Positions 37,436 through 45,798 of a stretch of DNA of 64,000 bases are shown here, in pieces. Both the position numbers and the translations under genes were made by a program. Origin of the DNA: Polaribacter sp. WD7 (GTDB lineage: Bacteria > Bacteroidota > Bacteroidia > Flavobacteriales > Flavobacteriaceae). The stretch spans positions 427,924 to 491,923 of the forward strand of contig NZ_QPEJ01000016.1 of NCBI RefSeq assembly GCF_003335085.1. Reading direction: 5' to 3'. The notes below the pieces were generated by a model that saw nothing but the letters and a program-made list of their open reading frames with translations, did no database searches and was not told where the DNA came from. Each line of letters begins with the position of its first letter. Position 1 is the stretch's first letter.

Positions 37436-38758
37436 TTATTTACCTATTTGAATGTATTCAAATCCTTTTGACTCTAAATTAAATGCATTGTATTGATTCC
37501 TTCCGTCAAATACTATTGCGCTTTTTAATTGTTGTTTGATTTCATCAAAATCTGGAGATCTAAATTCTTTCCATTCTGTAAGTAAAATTAAGGCATCAGC
37601 ATCTTTCAAAACTTCGTATTTAGATTCGTAGTATGTTATACCATCTACTCCTTTCAAATAAAACTCTTGTGCTTCTTCTATCGCTTTTGGGTCATAGGCT
37701 TTAACTTTTGCACCTCTCTTTACCAACTCTTTAACCACGTAAATAGCAGGAGCTTCTCTCATGTCATCCGTTCCTGGTTTGAATGCTAACCCCCATAAAC
37801 CAAAAGTTAACCCAGATAAATCTTCTCCAAAACGATTTACAATTTTTTGAGCTATCACAAGTTTCTGAGCATCATTAACATCTTCTACTGAAGTTATTAA
37901 GTTAGCCTTATAACCATGTTCTTCGGCTATTTTTTTTAATGCTTTTACATCTTTTGGAAAACAAGAACCTCCATAACCAGCGCCTGGATATATAAAACTA
38001 TACCCTATTCTTTTATCTGAACCAATACCTATTCTAACTTGATTAGCATCAGCACCTACTCTTTCACAAATATTTGCAATTTCATTCATGAATGAAATTT
38101 TTGTTGCCAACATTGCATTAGCCGCATATTTAGTCATTTCCGCAGAACGAATATCCATGGTTATAAAACGATCATGCGTTCTAAAGAAAGGAGAATATAA
38201 TTGCTTCATCACATCAAAAGCATAGTCAGACTCCGCTCCTATCACAACTCTATCTGGCTTCATAAAATCATCTATAGCCGCACCTTCTTTTAAAAATTCA
38301 GGATTAGAAACTACATGAAAATTAATTGCTAAACCTCTTTTATCTAATTGCCCTTGTATCGTTGCTTTTACTTTATCTGCTGTTCCAATTGGAACGGTTG
38401 ATTTGTCTACAACAACCAATTCTTTTGTCATCGTTTCTCCAATAGATTTTGCTACTGCTAAAACATATTGTAAGTCTGCAGAACCATCATCTCCCATTGG
38501 AGTACCAACAGCTATAAATACAACCTTAGCATTTGCAATTGCCTCTGAAAGACTAGTTGTAAACTCTAAATTTCGTTTTTTTACATTTTTTAAAACCATA
38601 GCCTCTAGACCTGGCTCAAAGATTGGAATGATTCCTTTATTTAACTTTTCAATTTTTACAGGATCAATATCTACACACGTTACATGATTACCCATTTCTG
38701 AAAAACATGTACCTGAAACTAACCCAACGTAACCAGAACCTACTACTGCTATATTCAT
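37436..38758 (-). CDS. ugd: UDP-glucose 6-dehydrogenase
   Basis: Oxidises UDP-glucose to UDP-glucuronate with two NAD+. The 440-residue protein has the N-terminal Rossmann motif VGSGYVGLVSGTCFSEMG, the signature VVIVDKSTVPIGT-like segment (VVDKSTVPIGTADK), and the catalytic Cys in GAGYGGSCFPKD. GLAFKPGTDDMREAP and the C-terminal domain are complete. It supplies UDP-glucuronate, a probable acidic component of the polymer or precursor for another sugar. It is distinct from the second nucleotide-sugar dehydrogenase at 40.6 kb, which looks HexNAc-specific. Confidence 0.95.
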   Translation of the reverse strand: MNIAVVGSGYVGLVSGTCFSEMGNHVTCVDIDPVKIEKLNKGIIPIFEPGLEAMVLKNVKKRNLEFTTSLSEAIANAKVVFIAVGTPMGDDGSADLQYVLAVAKSIGETMTKELVVVDKSTVPIGTADKVKATIQGQLDKRGLAINFHVVSNPEFLKEGAAIDDFMKPDRVVIGAESDYAFDVMKQLYSPFFRTHDRFITMDIRSAEMTKYAANAMLATKISFMNEIANICERVGADANQVRIGIGSDKRIGYSFIYPGAGYGGSCFPKDVKALKKIAEEHGYKANLITSVEDVNDAQKLVIAQKIVNRFGEDLSGLTFGLWGLAFKPGTDDMREAPAIYVVKELVKRGAKVKAYDPKAIEEAQEFYLKGVDGITYYESKYEVLKDADALILLTEWKEFRSPDFDEIKQQLKSAIVFDGRNQYNAFNLESKGFEYIQIGK

Positions 38759-38761
38759 AAA

Positions 38762-39193
38762 TTAATTGCTCTTAACTTTTAAATTCTCTTTCTCTTGTAC
38801 TTCTTTACGCAATCCACTACTCGAAAAACGGTGTTCTCTTTTATTGTAAAATAGTTTTACTCCACTTTCTTCACAATACTTTCTACCTGTGAAATCTTTG
38901 TTTTTATATTCTTCTCCTACTATTCTAACATCGATTTTAAAAGATCGCAATACATCTTCTAAATCTTGCTCTGTTGCATAAGGAACTATTTCATCTACAT
39001 ATTTACACCCTTTCAGTTGTATATATCTTTCGACCACAGACTGTATGGGTCTGTTTTTTTCAGGACGATCTAAAGTAGGATCTGTTTGTAATCCACATAT
39101 TAAATAATCACATTGTTCTTTTGCGTCTTCTAACATTTTTACGTGACCTGCATGAAACAAATCAAATGCGCTAAAAGTTATTCCTATTTTCAT
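38762..39193 (-). CDS. nucleotidyltransferase, glycerol-3-phosphate cytidylyltransferase-like
   Basis: A 143-residue class I nucleotidyltransferase with the HxGH motif as LFHAGHVKM, the basic segment RPIQSVVERYIQLKG and the second nucleotide motif RFSSSGLRKE. This resembles TagD-like enzymes that make CDP-glycerol from CTP and glycerol-3-phosphate. No CDP-alcohol phosphotransferase or glycerophosphotransferase is present in the locus, so the activated group and where it goes are unknown. A second nucleotidyltransferase gene lies directly upstream. Confidence 0.82.
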   Translation of the reverse strand: MKIGITFSAFDLFHAGHVKMLEDAKEQCDYLICGLQTDPTLDRPEKNRPIQSVVERYIQLKGCKYVDEIVPYATEQDLEDVLRSFKIDVRIVGEEYKNKDFTGRKYCEESGVKLFYNKREHRFSSSGLRKEVQEKENLKVKSN

Positions 39194-39197
39194 TTTT

Positions 39198-39620
39198 TTA
39201 AATATTTTTAAGTAACCAAGAAGAAGATTGTACTTTATCTCCTAAACCATCAATTAAATCAATTCCTAATTCTTTACACACGGGTACTTCTGGTATAGAA
39301 TCATTATTTTGATCTCCTCCATTGGCAAATCCTAAGTGATACTTATCTCCAAAATCTGAATATATTTTTTGGATAGAAGCACATACAGTTCTGTCTTCAT
39401 CTATAGAAATAAAAGCTTTATCTACAGCCTTTATATTTTGCACTATAAACAATCTTTCATCCTCTTTTTGAAATTCTTTAGAACCTTTTAACTCTCTTTG
39501 TAAATCATTATTCACAATTACAAAAAGCTTATCTGCCATTGCTTTTGCATTATTAAAGTACTCTAAATGCCCTTTATGAATTGGATTGAAATAACCTGAA
39601 ACTATAATTGCTTTTTCCAT
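39198..39620 (-). CDS. nucleotidyltransferase, cytidylyltransferase-like
   Basis: A 140-residue member of the same fold as its downstream neighbour but clearly different in sequence. The HxGH motif is FNPIHKGHLEYF; the second half has FANGGDQNNDSIPE and ends SSSWLL. The GGDQN segment recalls RfaE-C-type (heptose-1-phosphate) adenylyltransferases. The substrate is unknown; activation of a phosphorylated sugar or polyol for the glycan is plausible. The two genes are 4 bp apart and surely cotranscribed. Confidence 0.78.
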   Translation of the reverse strand: MEKAIIVSGYFNPIHKGHLEYFNNAKAMADKLFVIVNNDLQRELKGSKEFQKEDERLFIVQNIKAVDKAFISIDEDRTVCASIQKIYSDFGDKYHLGFANGGDQNNDSIPEVPVCKELGIDLIDGLGDKVQSSSWLLKNI

Positions 39621-39672
39621 TGAAATTTTATTTTTCTTTAAAAATTCGATACAAATATATACTATTTATTTA

Positions 39673-40608
39673 TTAAACAAGGGGGTGTTTTTCACCTGTT
39701 TGTATTATTGCCATATTCCTAATATCATGAACAATTTTTATTGATTTTTCGGATTCTTTTATACCAAAACCTTTGGATTTCAGTATTTCATGATAACTTT
39801 GAGTATGCAAATCTGTAAAACCTGAACTAAACTCTAATTCTTCATTATCTACAGCTATTGAACGAAACGTTCTTTGCTTCTTCTCTCTTATTTCTTTAGG
39901 CAAATCTGTTTCATCTATAGACAAAAACCAACGAACCCTAGCATTTTCAAACTCTAAAAATCCTGCCGCTTTGTTTTTTTCTCTAAGATGCACTCTATTT
40001 TCTTGAACATTTCCAAATATCCAAGACAACATATCATAAAAATGTACACCAATATTTGTAGCTATGCCTCCTGACTTGCTTTCATCTCCTTTCCAAGAAA
40101 TATCATACCACTTTCCTCTTGAGGTTATATAGGTTAAATCAACCTCATATTTAGTTTTTTTCTTATGTAAATCTATAGCTACTTTATTCTTTAACGCAAT
40201 GATACTAGGATGTAAGCGTAATTGAAGAATATTATAAATACTTCTTCCAGATTCTTTTTCTATATTTTTTAACGCTTCTATATTCCAAGGATTTAATACT
40301 AAAGGCTTTTCGCAAATTGCATGTGCACCTCTTCTCAATGCCATTCTTATATGTGCATCATGCAAATAGTTAGGCGTACATATACTTACATAATCTAAGT
40401 TAACGTTATTTCTTTTTAGTTTTTCTACATGTCTATCAAAACGCTCAAATTCAACAAAAAAACTCGCTTCAGGAAAATACGAATCTAAAATACCAACGCT
40501 ATCAAACTTGTCTAAAGCAACAATTAACTTATTATTTGTTTCTTTAATTGCTTTGAGATGTCTTGGAGCTATGTAACCTGCAGCACCTATTAATGCAAAG
40601 TTTTTCAT
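39673..40608 (-). CDS. UDP-N-acetylglucosaminuronate 3-dehydrogenase-like oxidoreductase (WbpB/WlbA)
   Basis: A 311-residue Gfo/Idh/MocA-family enzyme. The N-terminus MKNFALIGAAGYIAPRHLKAI, the segments YVSICTPNYLHDAHI and CEKPLVLNPWN with the catalytic Lys, and TYITSRGKWYDISWKGDESKSGGIATNIGVHFYDML closely follow the WlbA/WbpB group as I remember it. Those enzymes oxidise UDP-GlcNAcA at C3. The preceding dehydrogenase gene (gap 1 bp) would supply the substrate. The aminotransferase (WbpE) and N-acetyltransferase (WbpD) that normally follow are not found in the window. Confidence 0.88.
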   Translation of the reverse strand: MKNFALIGAAGYIAPRHLKAIKETNNKLIVALDKFDSVGILDSYFPEASFFVEFERFDRHVEKLKRNNVNLDYVSICTPNYLHDAHIRMALRRGAHAICEKPLVLNPWNIEALKNIEKESGRSIYNILQLRLHPSIIALKNKVAIDLHKKKTKYEVDLTYITSRGKWYDISWKGDESKSGGIATNIGVHFYDMLSWIFGNVQENRVHLREKNKAAGFLEFENARVRWFLSIDETDLPKEIREKKQRTFRSIAVDNEELEFSSGFTDLHTQSYHEILKSKGFGIKESEKSIKIVHDIRNMAIIQTGEKHPLV

Positions 40609-40609
40609 T

Positions 40610-41893
40610 TTACAATGTTTTATCTACAATTTTTGGATCTAAAAAATTCTTTACATCGTATACGACTGATTTCTCTTCTTTTAGCTCTGAATAATTTAAA
40701 GATTGAAATTCATTGTGCGCAACTGCTAAAACAATTGCTCTAAATTTTTTCTTAGGCAGCTTATTTATAGATACCAATTGATATTCATTTAACACTTCTT
40801 GTGGATTCGCATGAGGATCAAAGATGGTAAGGTTTGCCCCATATTCTTGCAATTCGTACACCAAATCTACAGCCTTTGTATTTCTAACATCTGGACAGTT
40901 TTCTTTAAAAGTAACTCCTAAAACCAAAATTTCTGCCCCCTTTACCTCAACGTCATTTTGAATCATCAGTTTTGCTACTTCTGAAGCTACAAATTTTCCC
41001 ATACCATCATTTACTCTTCTGCCTGCTAAAATAATTTCTGGATGATAATTATACTCTTGCGCTTTTTGTGCTAAATAATAAGGATCTACACCTATGCAAT
41101 GCCCCCCAACTAAACCTGGTTTAAACGGAAGAAAATTCCATTTTGTTCCTGCAGCCTTTAAAACATCATTGGTATTGATATCCATTAGGCTAAAAATTTT
41201 AGCCAACTCATTTACAAATGCAATATTGATATCTCTTTGTGAGTTTTCAATTACTTTTGCCGCTTCTGCAATTTTTATATTAGATGCTAAATGTGTACCG
41301 GCAGTAATGACTGATGCGTAAACCTGATCAACTTTTTGACCTATTTCTGGAGTAGAACCTGATGTTATTTTTAAAATTTTTTCTACCGTATGCTTTTTAT
41401 CTCCTGGATTTATTCTTTCTGGAGAATAACCTACATAGAAATCTTTATTAAACTCTAAACCAGATTCTTTTTCTAAAATAGGCACACAATCTTCTTCAGT
41501 TGCTCCTGGGTAAACTGTAGATTCATACACTACAATATCTTCTTTCTTCAAGACCTTACCGACGGTTTCACTAGCTTTTATTAAAGGAGTCAACACGGGT
41601 CTGTTATTTTTATCTACAGGAGTAGGAACTGTAACTACATAAAAATTACAATCTTTAAGGTCTTCAATTTTTGAGGAAAAAAACAATCCTTTAGTTGGTG
41701 AATTCTGGCTTACTAAAACCTGTTTCAAGACACTTGTTTCAACCTCTCTAGTCTTGTCTACCCCTAATCGTAACTCATCTATTCGTTTTAAATTTACGTC
41801 AAAGCCTACAACCGAATATTTCGTTGCAAAGAGTCTTGCCAAAGGCAAACCTACGTAACCCAAACCAATTACACCTATCTTTATATCTGTCAT
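40610..41893 (-). CDS. UDP-N-acetyl-hexosamine 6-dehydrogenase (TviB/WbpA/WecC group)
   Basis: A 427-residue nucleotide-sugar dehydrogenase. KIGVIGLGYVGLPLARLFATKY is the NAD site, VVYESTVYPGATEEDCVPILE the family signature, and the catalytic Cys is in GLVGGHCIGVDPYYL, the form seen in HexNAc dehydrogenases rather than UDP-glucose dehydrogenases. It should produce UDP-GlcNAcA or UDP-GalNAcA. An upstream start at 41917 is open, but the ATG at 41893 overlaps the epimerase stop as ATGA, a typical coupling arrangement, and gives MTDIKIG at the start. Confidence 0.92.
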   Translation of the reverse strand: MTDIKIGVIGLGYVGLPLARLFATKYSVVGFDVNLKRIDELRLGVDKTREVETSVLKQVLVSQNSPTKGLFFSSKIEDLKDCNFYVVTVPTPVDKNNRPVLTPLIKASETVGKVLKKEDIVVYESTVYPGATEEDCVPILEKESGLEFNKDFYVGYSPERINPGDKKHTVEKILKITSGSTPEIGQKVDQVYASVITAGTHLASNIKIAEAAKVIENSQRDINIAFVNELAKIFSLMDINTNDVLKAAGTKWNFLPFKPGLVGGHCIGVDPYYLAQKAQEYNYHPEIILAGRRVNDGMGKFVASEVAKLMIQNDVEVKGAEILVLGVTFKENCPDVRNTKAVDLVYELQEYGANLTIFDPHANPQEVLNEYQLVSINKLPKKKFRAIVLAVAHNEFQSLNYSELKEEKSVVYDVKNFLDPKIVDKTL

Positions 41894-42876
41894 ACATTTA
41901 AATTTTTCCAATACCACTCAATAGATGCCTTTAAACCGTCTTCTAATGAGAATAATGGATTATAATTTAACAACTTTTTTGCTTTAGTAATATCTGCGTG
42001 TGAATGCTGTATATCTCCAAAACGTTGGGGTCCGTTTAAAAAATGAATTTTCATGATTTCTGGATTGTATTTTGATAACAATTCTTTTAAAATAACACTT
42101 AGTTCTGATAAAGTATTGCGTTCTCCAAAAGCAATATTATATACCTGATTTGCAGCTTCTTTTGACGCCACCAAACACAGTAAGTTTGCTTGTACCACAT
42201 TATCTATATATGTAAAATCTCTAGAGTTAGTGCCGTCTCCATTAATGGTTGGCGACTCTAAACCAACCAGCTTACTGATAAACTTAGGTATTACTGCCGC
42301 ATATGCTCCTTCTGGAGTTTGTTTTTTTCCAAACACATTAAAATATCTAAGTCCTATCAACTCCATGTTGTATGTTTTTGCAAATACATCTGCATATAGT
42401 TCATTCACATATTTAGTAACCGCATAGGGAGAGAGAGGTTTTCCTATTTCATCTTCTACCTTTGGTAACTTTTTAGAATCTCCATACGTGGATGAACTTG
42501 CTGCATAAACAAAACGTTTAACTTTATTATCTTTTGATGCGACTAACATATTCAAAAAACCAGATACATTAACCTCATTACTGGCAATAGGATCTTTTAT
42601 AGAACGAGGAACAGACCCCAAAGCCGCTTGATGTAAAACAAAATCTACATGTAGCGTTGCTTTTAAACAATCTGATAGGTTTCTTATATCTCCTTTTATA
42701 AGTGTAAAATTGGGGTGTTCTAAGAATTCTGATATGTTTTCTCTTTTTCCAGTAGAAAAATTATCCAAACAAACAACGAGGACATTCTTGTTTAATAGAG
42801 TTTCACAAAGGTTGGACCCAATAAAGCCAGCTCCTCCTGTGACAAGAATTTTTTTACCTGATAAATCAATATCCAT
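41890..42876 (-). CDS. UDP-HexNAc/uronate 4-epimerase (TviC/WbpP group)
   Basis: A 328-residue extended SDR. KKILVTGGAGFIGSNLCETLL binds NAD; AASSSTYGDSKKLP contains the catalytic Ser and SPYAVTKYVNELYA the YxxxK pair. DNFSTGKRENI at the second strand and ALGSVPRSIKDP match UDP-GlcNAc(A) 4-epimerases such as WbpP and TviC. With the adjacent dehydrogenase it forms the TviB-TviC pair that leads to UDP-GalNAcA. It is the first gene of the polysaccharide operon, with a promoter-like box 35 bp upstream. Confidence 0.9.
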   Translation of the reverse strand: MDIDLSGKKILVTGGAGFIGSNLCETLLNKNVLVVCLDNFSTGKRENISEFLEHPNFTLIKGDIRNLSDCLKATLHVDFVLHQAALGSVPRSIKDPIASNEVNVSGFLNMLVASKDNKVKRFVYAASSSTYGDSKKLPKVEDEIGKPLSPYAVTKYVNELYADVFAKTYNMELIGLRYFNVFGKKQTPEGAYAAVIPKFISKLVGLESPTINGDGTNSRDFTYIDNVVQANLLCLVASKEAANQVYNIAFGERNTLSELSVILKELLSKYNPEIMKIHFLNGPQRFGDIQHSHADITKAKKLLNYNPLFSLEDGLKASIEWYWKNLNV

Positions 42877-42910
42877 TATGATGAAGTACTTTTGGCTAAT
42901 TTAAAGTAAA

Positions 42911-42918
42911 CAAAAGTA
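42911..42918 (-). promoter_or_regulatory. putative promoter box of the polysaccharide operon
   Basis: TACTTTTG on the minus strand matches the TAnnTTTG -7 consensus and lies 35 bp before the first gene of the operon. No good TTG is seen at -33, so it may be weak or activator-dependent. Confidence 0.45.
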
Positions 42919-42966
42919 ATGAAAAAGAATGGTTTTTGCTTTATGAAAAAGAAAAGCTATTTAAAG

Positions 42967-42999
42967 AAAAAACTCTCACTTTTAGTGAGAGTTTTTTTT
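42967..42999. terminator. intrinsic terminator downstream of tRNA-Val
   Basis: A 10-bp stem (AACTCTCACT with AGTGAGAGTT) has a short loop, a T run after it on the plus strand and an A run before it, so it is bidirectional. On the minus strand it ends the tRNA-Val transcript, insulating the polysaccharide operon that starts downstream. Confidence 0.88.
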
Positions 43000-43000
43000 G

Positions 43001-43075
43001 TGGGCGCGAAGGGATTCGAACCCCTGACCCCTTGGGTGTAAACCAAGTGCTCTGAACCAACTGAGCTACGCGCCC
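43001..43075 (-). tRNA. tRNA-Val (anticodon TAC)
   Basis: The 75-base minus-strand sequence folds as a cloverleaf. The 7-bp acceptor stem is GGGCGCG/CGCGCCC with discriminator A. The anticodon stem CTTGG/CCAAG encloses the loop TTTACAC with anticodon TAC, reading valine GUA/GUG codons. The T loop is TTCGAAT. The 3' CCA is not encoded. It has its own promoter upstream and terminator downstream. Confidence 0.97.
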
Positions 43076-43092
43076 CTGCGTGATTGCGGATG

Positions 43093-43122
43093 CAAATATA
43101 TAATAGATTTTAATTCTACCAA
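43093..43122 (-). promoter_or_regulatory. promoter of tRNA-Val
   Basis: On the minus strand TTG (43122-43120), a 19-base spacer and TATATTTG (43100-43093) match the Bacteroidota consensus. The transcript would start about 12 bases before the mature tRNA 5' end. Confidence 0.7.
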
Positions 43123-43141
43123 AAGAAAAAATGATTTTATT

Positions 43142-44350
43142 TTAAATTATTTCTGCCACCACAAAAGTACTACCACCAACATAAATTACATCTTGCTGAT
43201 TTGCATGATGTAACGCACTTTTAAATGCTTTTTTTACAGATGCATATTTTTTTCCTACTAAATTAAAATCTAAAGCTTTTTCTCTCAATTCTTGCTCGGG
43301 CAAGCCCCTAGATATAGCAGGACTGCAAAAATAGTACTGCGCATTTTCTGGAAATAACGGTAAAATTGTATCGAGTTTTTTATCTGAAACCACACCCAAT
43401 ACAATGTGTAATTTTTGATAGGACTCTTTTTTTAATTGATTCAAAACAATTTCTAACCCTTCTTTATTATGGGCTGTATCACATATTACTTTAGGGCTAT
43501 CTTGTATTATTTGCCATCTTCCCTTAAGGTTTGTATTTCTAACCACATGCAACAACCCCTGTTTGATATGATTGTTATCAATTTTAAAACGGTGTAACTT
43601 TTCTGCAGCTAAAGCTGCTGTTTTCGCATTTTTTATTTGATAGTTGCCTAATAAATCTGTTTTATATTGCCCAATCACATCAGATGCATAAAATAATTCT
43701 GAAAAGGTTTCTTGAGCTTTATTCGCAAATACTTTTTGCACTTCTGGTTGCCTTTCTCCAACTACTACAGAAATATTATTCTTAATAATACCTGCTTTTT
43801 CAAAAGCAATTTCTGGAAGTGTTTCACCCAACATATCTGTGTGGTCTAAACCTATATTGGTAACTACAGAAAGTTCTGGAGTTATTATATTTGTAGAATC
43901 TAACCTTCCGCCTAAACCCACTTCTACAACCGCTACGTCTACTCTTTCTGATGCAAAATAATCAAAAGCCAAACCTACAGTCATTTCAAAAAAAGACAAC
44001 CCTTGTTGTTCTAAAAACTGTTTGTGTTTGGTAATGAAAGTAGTGACTTTATGCTTTGGTATTTCTTGACCGTTAATACGGATTCTTTCTGTAAAGTTCT
44101 TTAAATGCGGCGAGGTATACAAACCTACTTTATAACCCGCTTCCTGCAAAATAGAAGCTAACATATGACTTGTAGAGCCTTTACCGTTTGTACCTCCTAC
44201 ATGAATAGATTTGAATTTTTTCTCAGGATAATCTAAGGCTTTGGAAAGCGCTAAAATGTTTGTTAAATCTTTTTTAAATGCTGCTTTACCTTCTCTTTGA
44301 TACATAGGTAATTGCGCAAACATCCATTGTAAGGTTTCTTTGTATGTCAT
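43142..44350 (-). CDS. folC: folylpolyglutamate synthase / dihydrofolate synthase
   Basis: Joins glutamate to dihydropteroate and extends folate polyglutamate tails. From the ATG at 44350 it has 402 residues; upstream in-frame codons give a tail with no family match. The ATP P-loop HVGGTNGKGST is at ~50-60, followed by TSPHLKNFTERIRING. VDVAVVEVGLGGRLDSTN and NIGLDHTDMLGETLPEIAFEKAGI are Mur-ligase-superfamily signatures specific to FolC. The C-terminal domain has CDTAHNKEGLEI. It lies 61 bp downstream of the TonB-like gene on the same strand. Confidence 0.95.
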   Translation of the reverse strand: MTYKETLQWMFAQLPMYQREGKAAFKKDLTNILALSKALDYPEKKFKSIHVGGTNGKGSTSHMLASILQEAGYKVGLYTSPHLKNFTERIRINGQEIPKHKVTTFITKHKQFLEQQGLSFFEMTVGLAFDYFASERVDVAVVEVGLGGRLDSTNIITPELSVVTNIGLDHTDMLGETLPEIAFEKAGIIKNNISVVVGERQPEVQKVFANKAQETFSELFYASDVIGQYKTDLLGNYQIKNAKTAALAAEKLHRFKIDNNHIKQGLLHVVRNTNLKGRWQIIQDSPKVICDTAHNKEGLEIVLNQLKKESYQKLHIVLGVVSDKKLDTILPLFPENAQYYFCSPAISRGLPEQELREKALDFNLVGKKYASVKKAFKSALHHANQQDVIYVGGSTFVVAEII

Positions 44351-44411
44351 AATTTTTATTGAGACCTTTTGATTACTACACAAGTCTCATTACCCAAACA
44401 AAGATAAGTGA

Positions 44412-45239
44412 TTATTTAGTTAAAGAAAACTTGTAAATGATGGTTCCTGTTTGTTTTGATGGTGCTTTTTTGTCTACGTTCCATCTTGTTTTTAATGCTG
44501 CAGCTTTAGCAGGTTTTAACAAACAAGGTGCAGAGTTAGTAGTTCCTTTAACTCCTGGTAAGGCATAAATTACTTTACCTAACTTATCTACTTGTATTCT
44601 TACAACAACAATACCTTCTTCTTGACAATCTGGTTGTTCTTTGGGTTTGGATAAAGCTTTTCTGCCAGCTAAATTGTAATTTCCGCCAGAGCCACTGCCA
44701 GTATTGCCATAATATTTAGAGGAATTGGCGTCTCCTTTTTCGTTCCCTTTTACACCCAACTCATCATCATCTCCTTCTCCTTTGGGTTTACCATCTGACG
44801 CATTACCATTTAATAAATTACGTAAGGCATCTTGAGTTTCTTTTGAGGGTTTGGGATTGGGTTTTTCTTTTGGCACATCCTTTACAACTTTCTCTTCTGT
44901 AGTTTTCTCTTCTTCTTTTTTCTTCTCTACAACAGGTACATCTTTAGCAGTATTGTCTGTAATAATTTCTTCTTGGATAGTTTCTTTGGGAATTTCTTTT
45001 ACCGCATCTTCTATAGTTTGTTGTTCTTTTTCAATTTTTGGAGCTGCAATTTTTTTTGTTTTTTCTACTGACTCTCCACTACCAACATTAGAATTTCCAA
45101 AATTTATAGCCAATCCATATTCTTCTGGTGGATCTGAATATTGCATCCCGTAATTAAAAATTCCGAAAATAAAAAGCATCAGAATTATTGCTGTAATTAC
45201 AGCAGATTTACGTTTATGTTTGGTATTTAAAATGTTCAT
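44412..45239 (-). CDS. TonB/TolA-like energy-transducing protein
   Basis: A 275-residue protein with one N-terminal TM helix (SAVITAIILMLFIFGIFNYGM), a long Lys/Glu/Pro-rich linker (~60-150) that would span the periplasm, a Gly/Ser/Asn-rich stretch, and a C-terminal domain (~205-275, GIVVVRIQVDKLGKVIYALPG...) of the TonB C-terminal type. ExbB- and ExbD-like genes lie upstream on the same strand, so this is the third part of a proton-motive-force transducing complex. Whether it serves TonB-dependent uptake or a Tol-like envelope function is not clear from sequence. The 139-bp gap to exbD contains an intergenic repeat. Confidence 0.85.
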   Translation of the reverse strand: MNILNTKHKRKSAVITAIILMLFIFGIFNYGMQYSDPPEEYGLAINFGNSNVGSGESVEKTKKIAAPKIEKEQQTIEDAVKEIPKETIQEEIITDNTAKDVPVVEKKKEEEKTTEEKVVKDVPKEKPNPKPSKETQDALRNLLNGNASDGKPKGEGDDDELGVKGNEKGDANSSKYYGNTGSGSGGNYNLAGRKALSKPKEQPDCQEEGIVVVRIQVDKLGKVIYALPGVKGTTNSAPCLLKPAKAAALKTRWNVDKKAPSKQTGTIIYKFSLTK

Positions 45240-45298
45240 TATTTTTGTAAACCTTCTTAAAATATGGGTTTAAAAACGTACTTTTTAAAATTGCACTT

Positions 45299-45372
45299 GC
45301 GTTAGGGATTGAAACGGCATCCTTTTTGCTTTTTCTGCAAAAAGATACAGTGTAAAGCCCGTTAAAACGCCC
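45299..45372 (-). repeat. GGGCG...GCGC family intergenic repeat, copy B
   Basis: Read on the minus strand, the 74-base element begins GGGCGTTTTAACGGGCTTT, contains a hairpin CTTTTTGC.../GCAAAAAG, and ends CAATCCCTAACGC. It starts right after a T run that follows the exbD stop. Its ends and layout match copy A at 51804-51902, and the arrangement is one I recall as widespread between genes in Bacteroidota. Confidence 0.75.
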
Positions 45373-45378
45373 AAAAAA

Positions 45379-45771
45379 TTATTTGCCTTTTACCGCTAAA
45401 ATCATCTTTAGTTTATTTTTATTGGCAATATCTATTACCTTCATTACGCTTTTATAGGCTACATTTTGGTCTCCTCTTATAACAATTGTTTTCTTTTTAT
45501 CTGCACCTACACTTTGTAAAAGTGCACTTTCTAATTGCGATGCAGTTACTTTTGTTTTGTCTATGTAAAATTGAGATGCACCTGTAATACTAACTGCTAC
45601 AGATTTACTGTTTTCGGTTTTTCCGCCTGCTTTGGGTAGTAAAACGTCTATTGCACTTACTGTAACCAAGGTTGATGTTAGCATAAAAAAAATTAACAAC
45701 AAGAAAACAATATCTGTCATAGATGACATATTGAAAGATGGGTCTACTTTATTTCTACCTCTTAAATTCAT
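45379..45771 (-). CDS. exbD: ExbD/TolR-like biopolymer transport protein
   Basis: A 130-residue protein with one TM helix near the N-terminus (SMTDIVFLLLIFFMLTSTLV), where the Asp in SMTDIVF is the conserved proton-relay residue of ExbD/TolR/MotB proteins, and a periplasmic domain (~50-130). With the ExbB-like and TonB-like neighbours it forms an inner-membrane energy-coupling complex. It follows the ExbB-like gene by 27 bp. Its stop codon is followed at once by a T run and intergenic repeat copy B. Confidence 0.92.
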   Translation of the reverse strand: MNLRGRNKVDPSFNMSSMTDIVFLLLIFFMLTSTLVTVSAIDVLLPKAGGKTENSKSVAVSITGASQFYIDKTKVTASQLESALLQSVGADKKKTIVIRGDQNVAYKSVMKVIDIANKNKLKMILAVKGK

Positions 45772-45798
45772 TTATTTTATTTAACCTTTTCAACACTT

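Noticed and set aside
44851..45153. 100-residue plus-strand frame, Ser/Phe-rich
   Set aside because: It is the antisense of the Lys/Glu-rich linker of the TonB-like protein.
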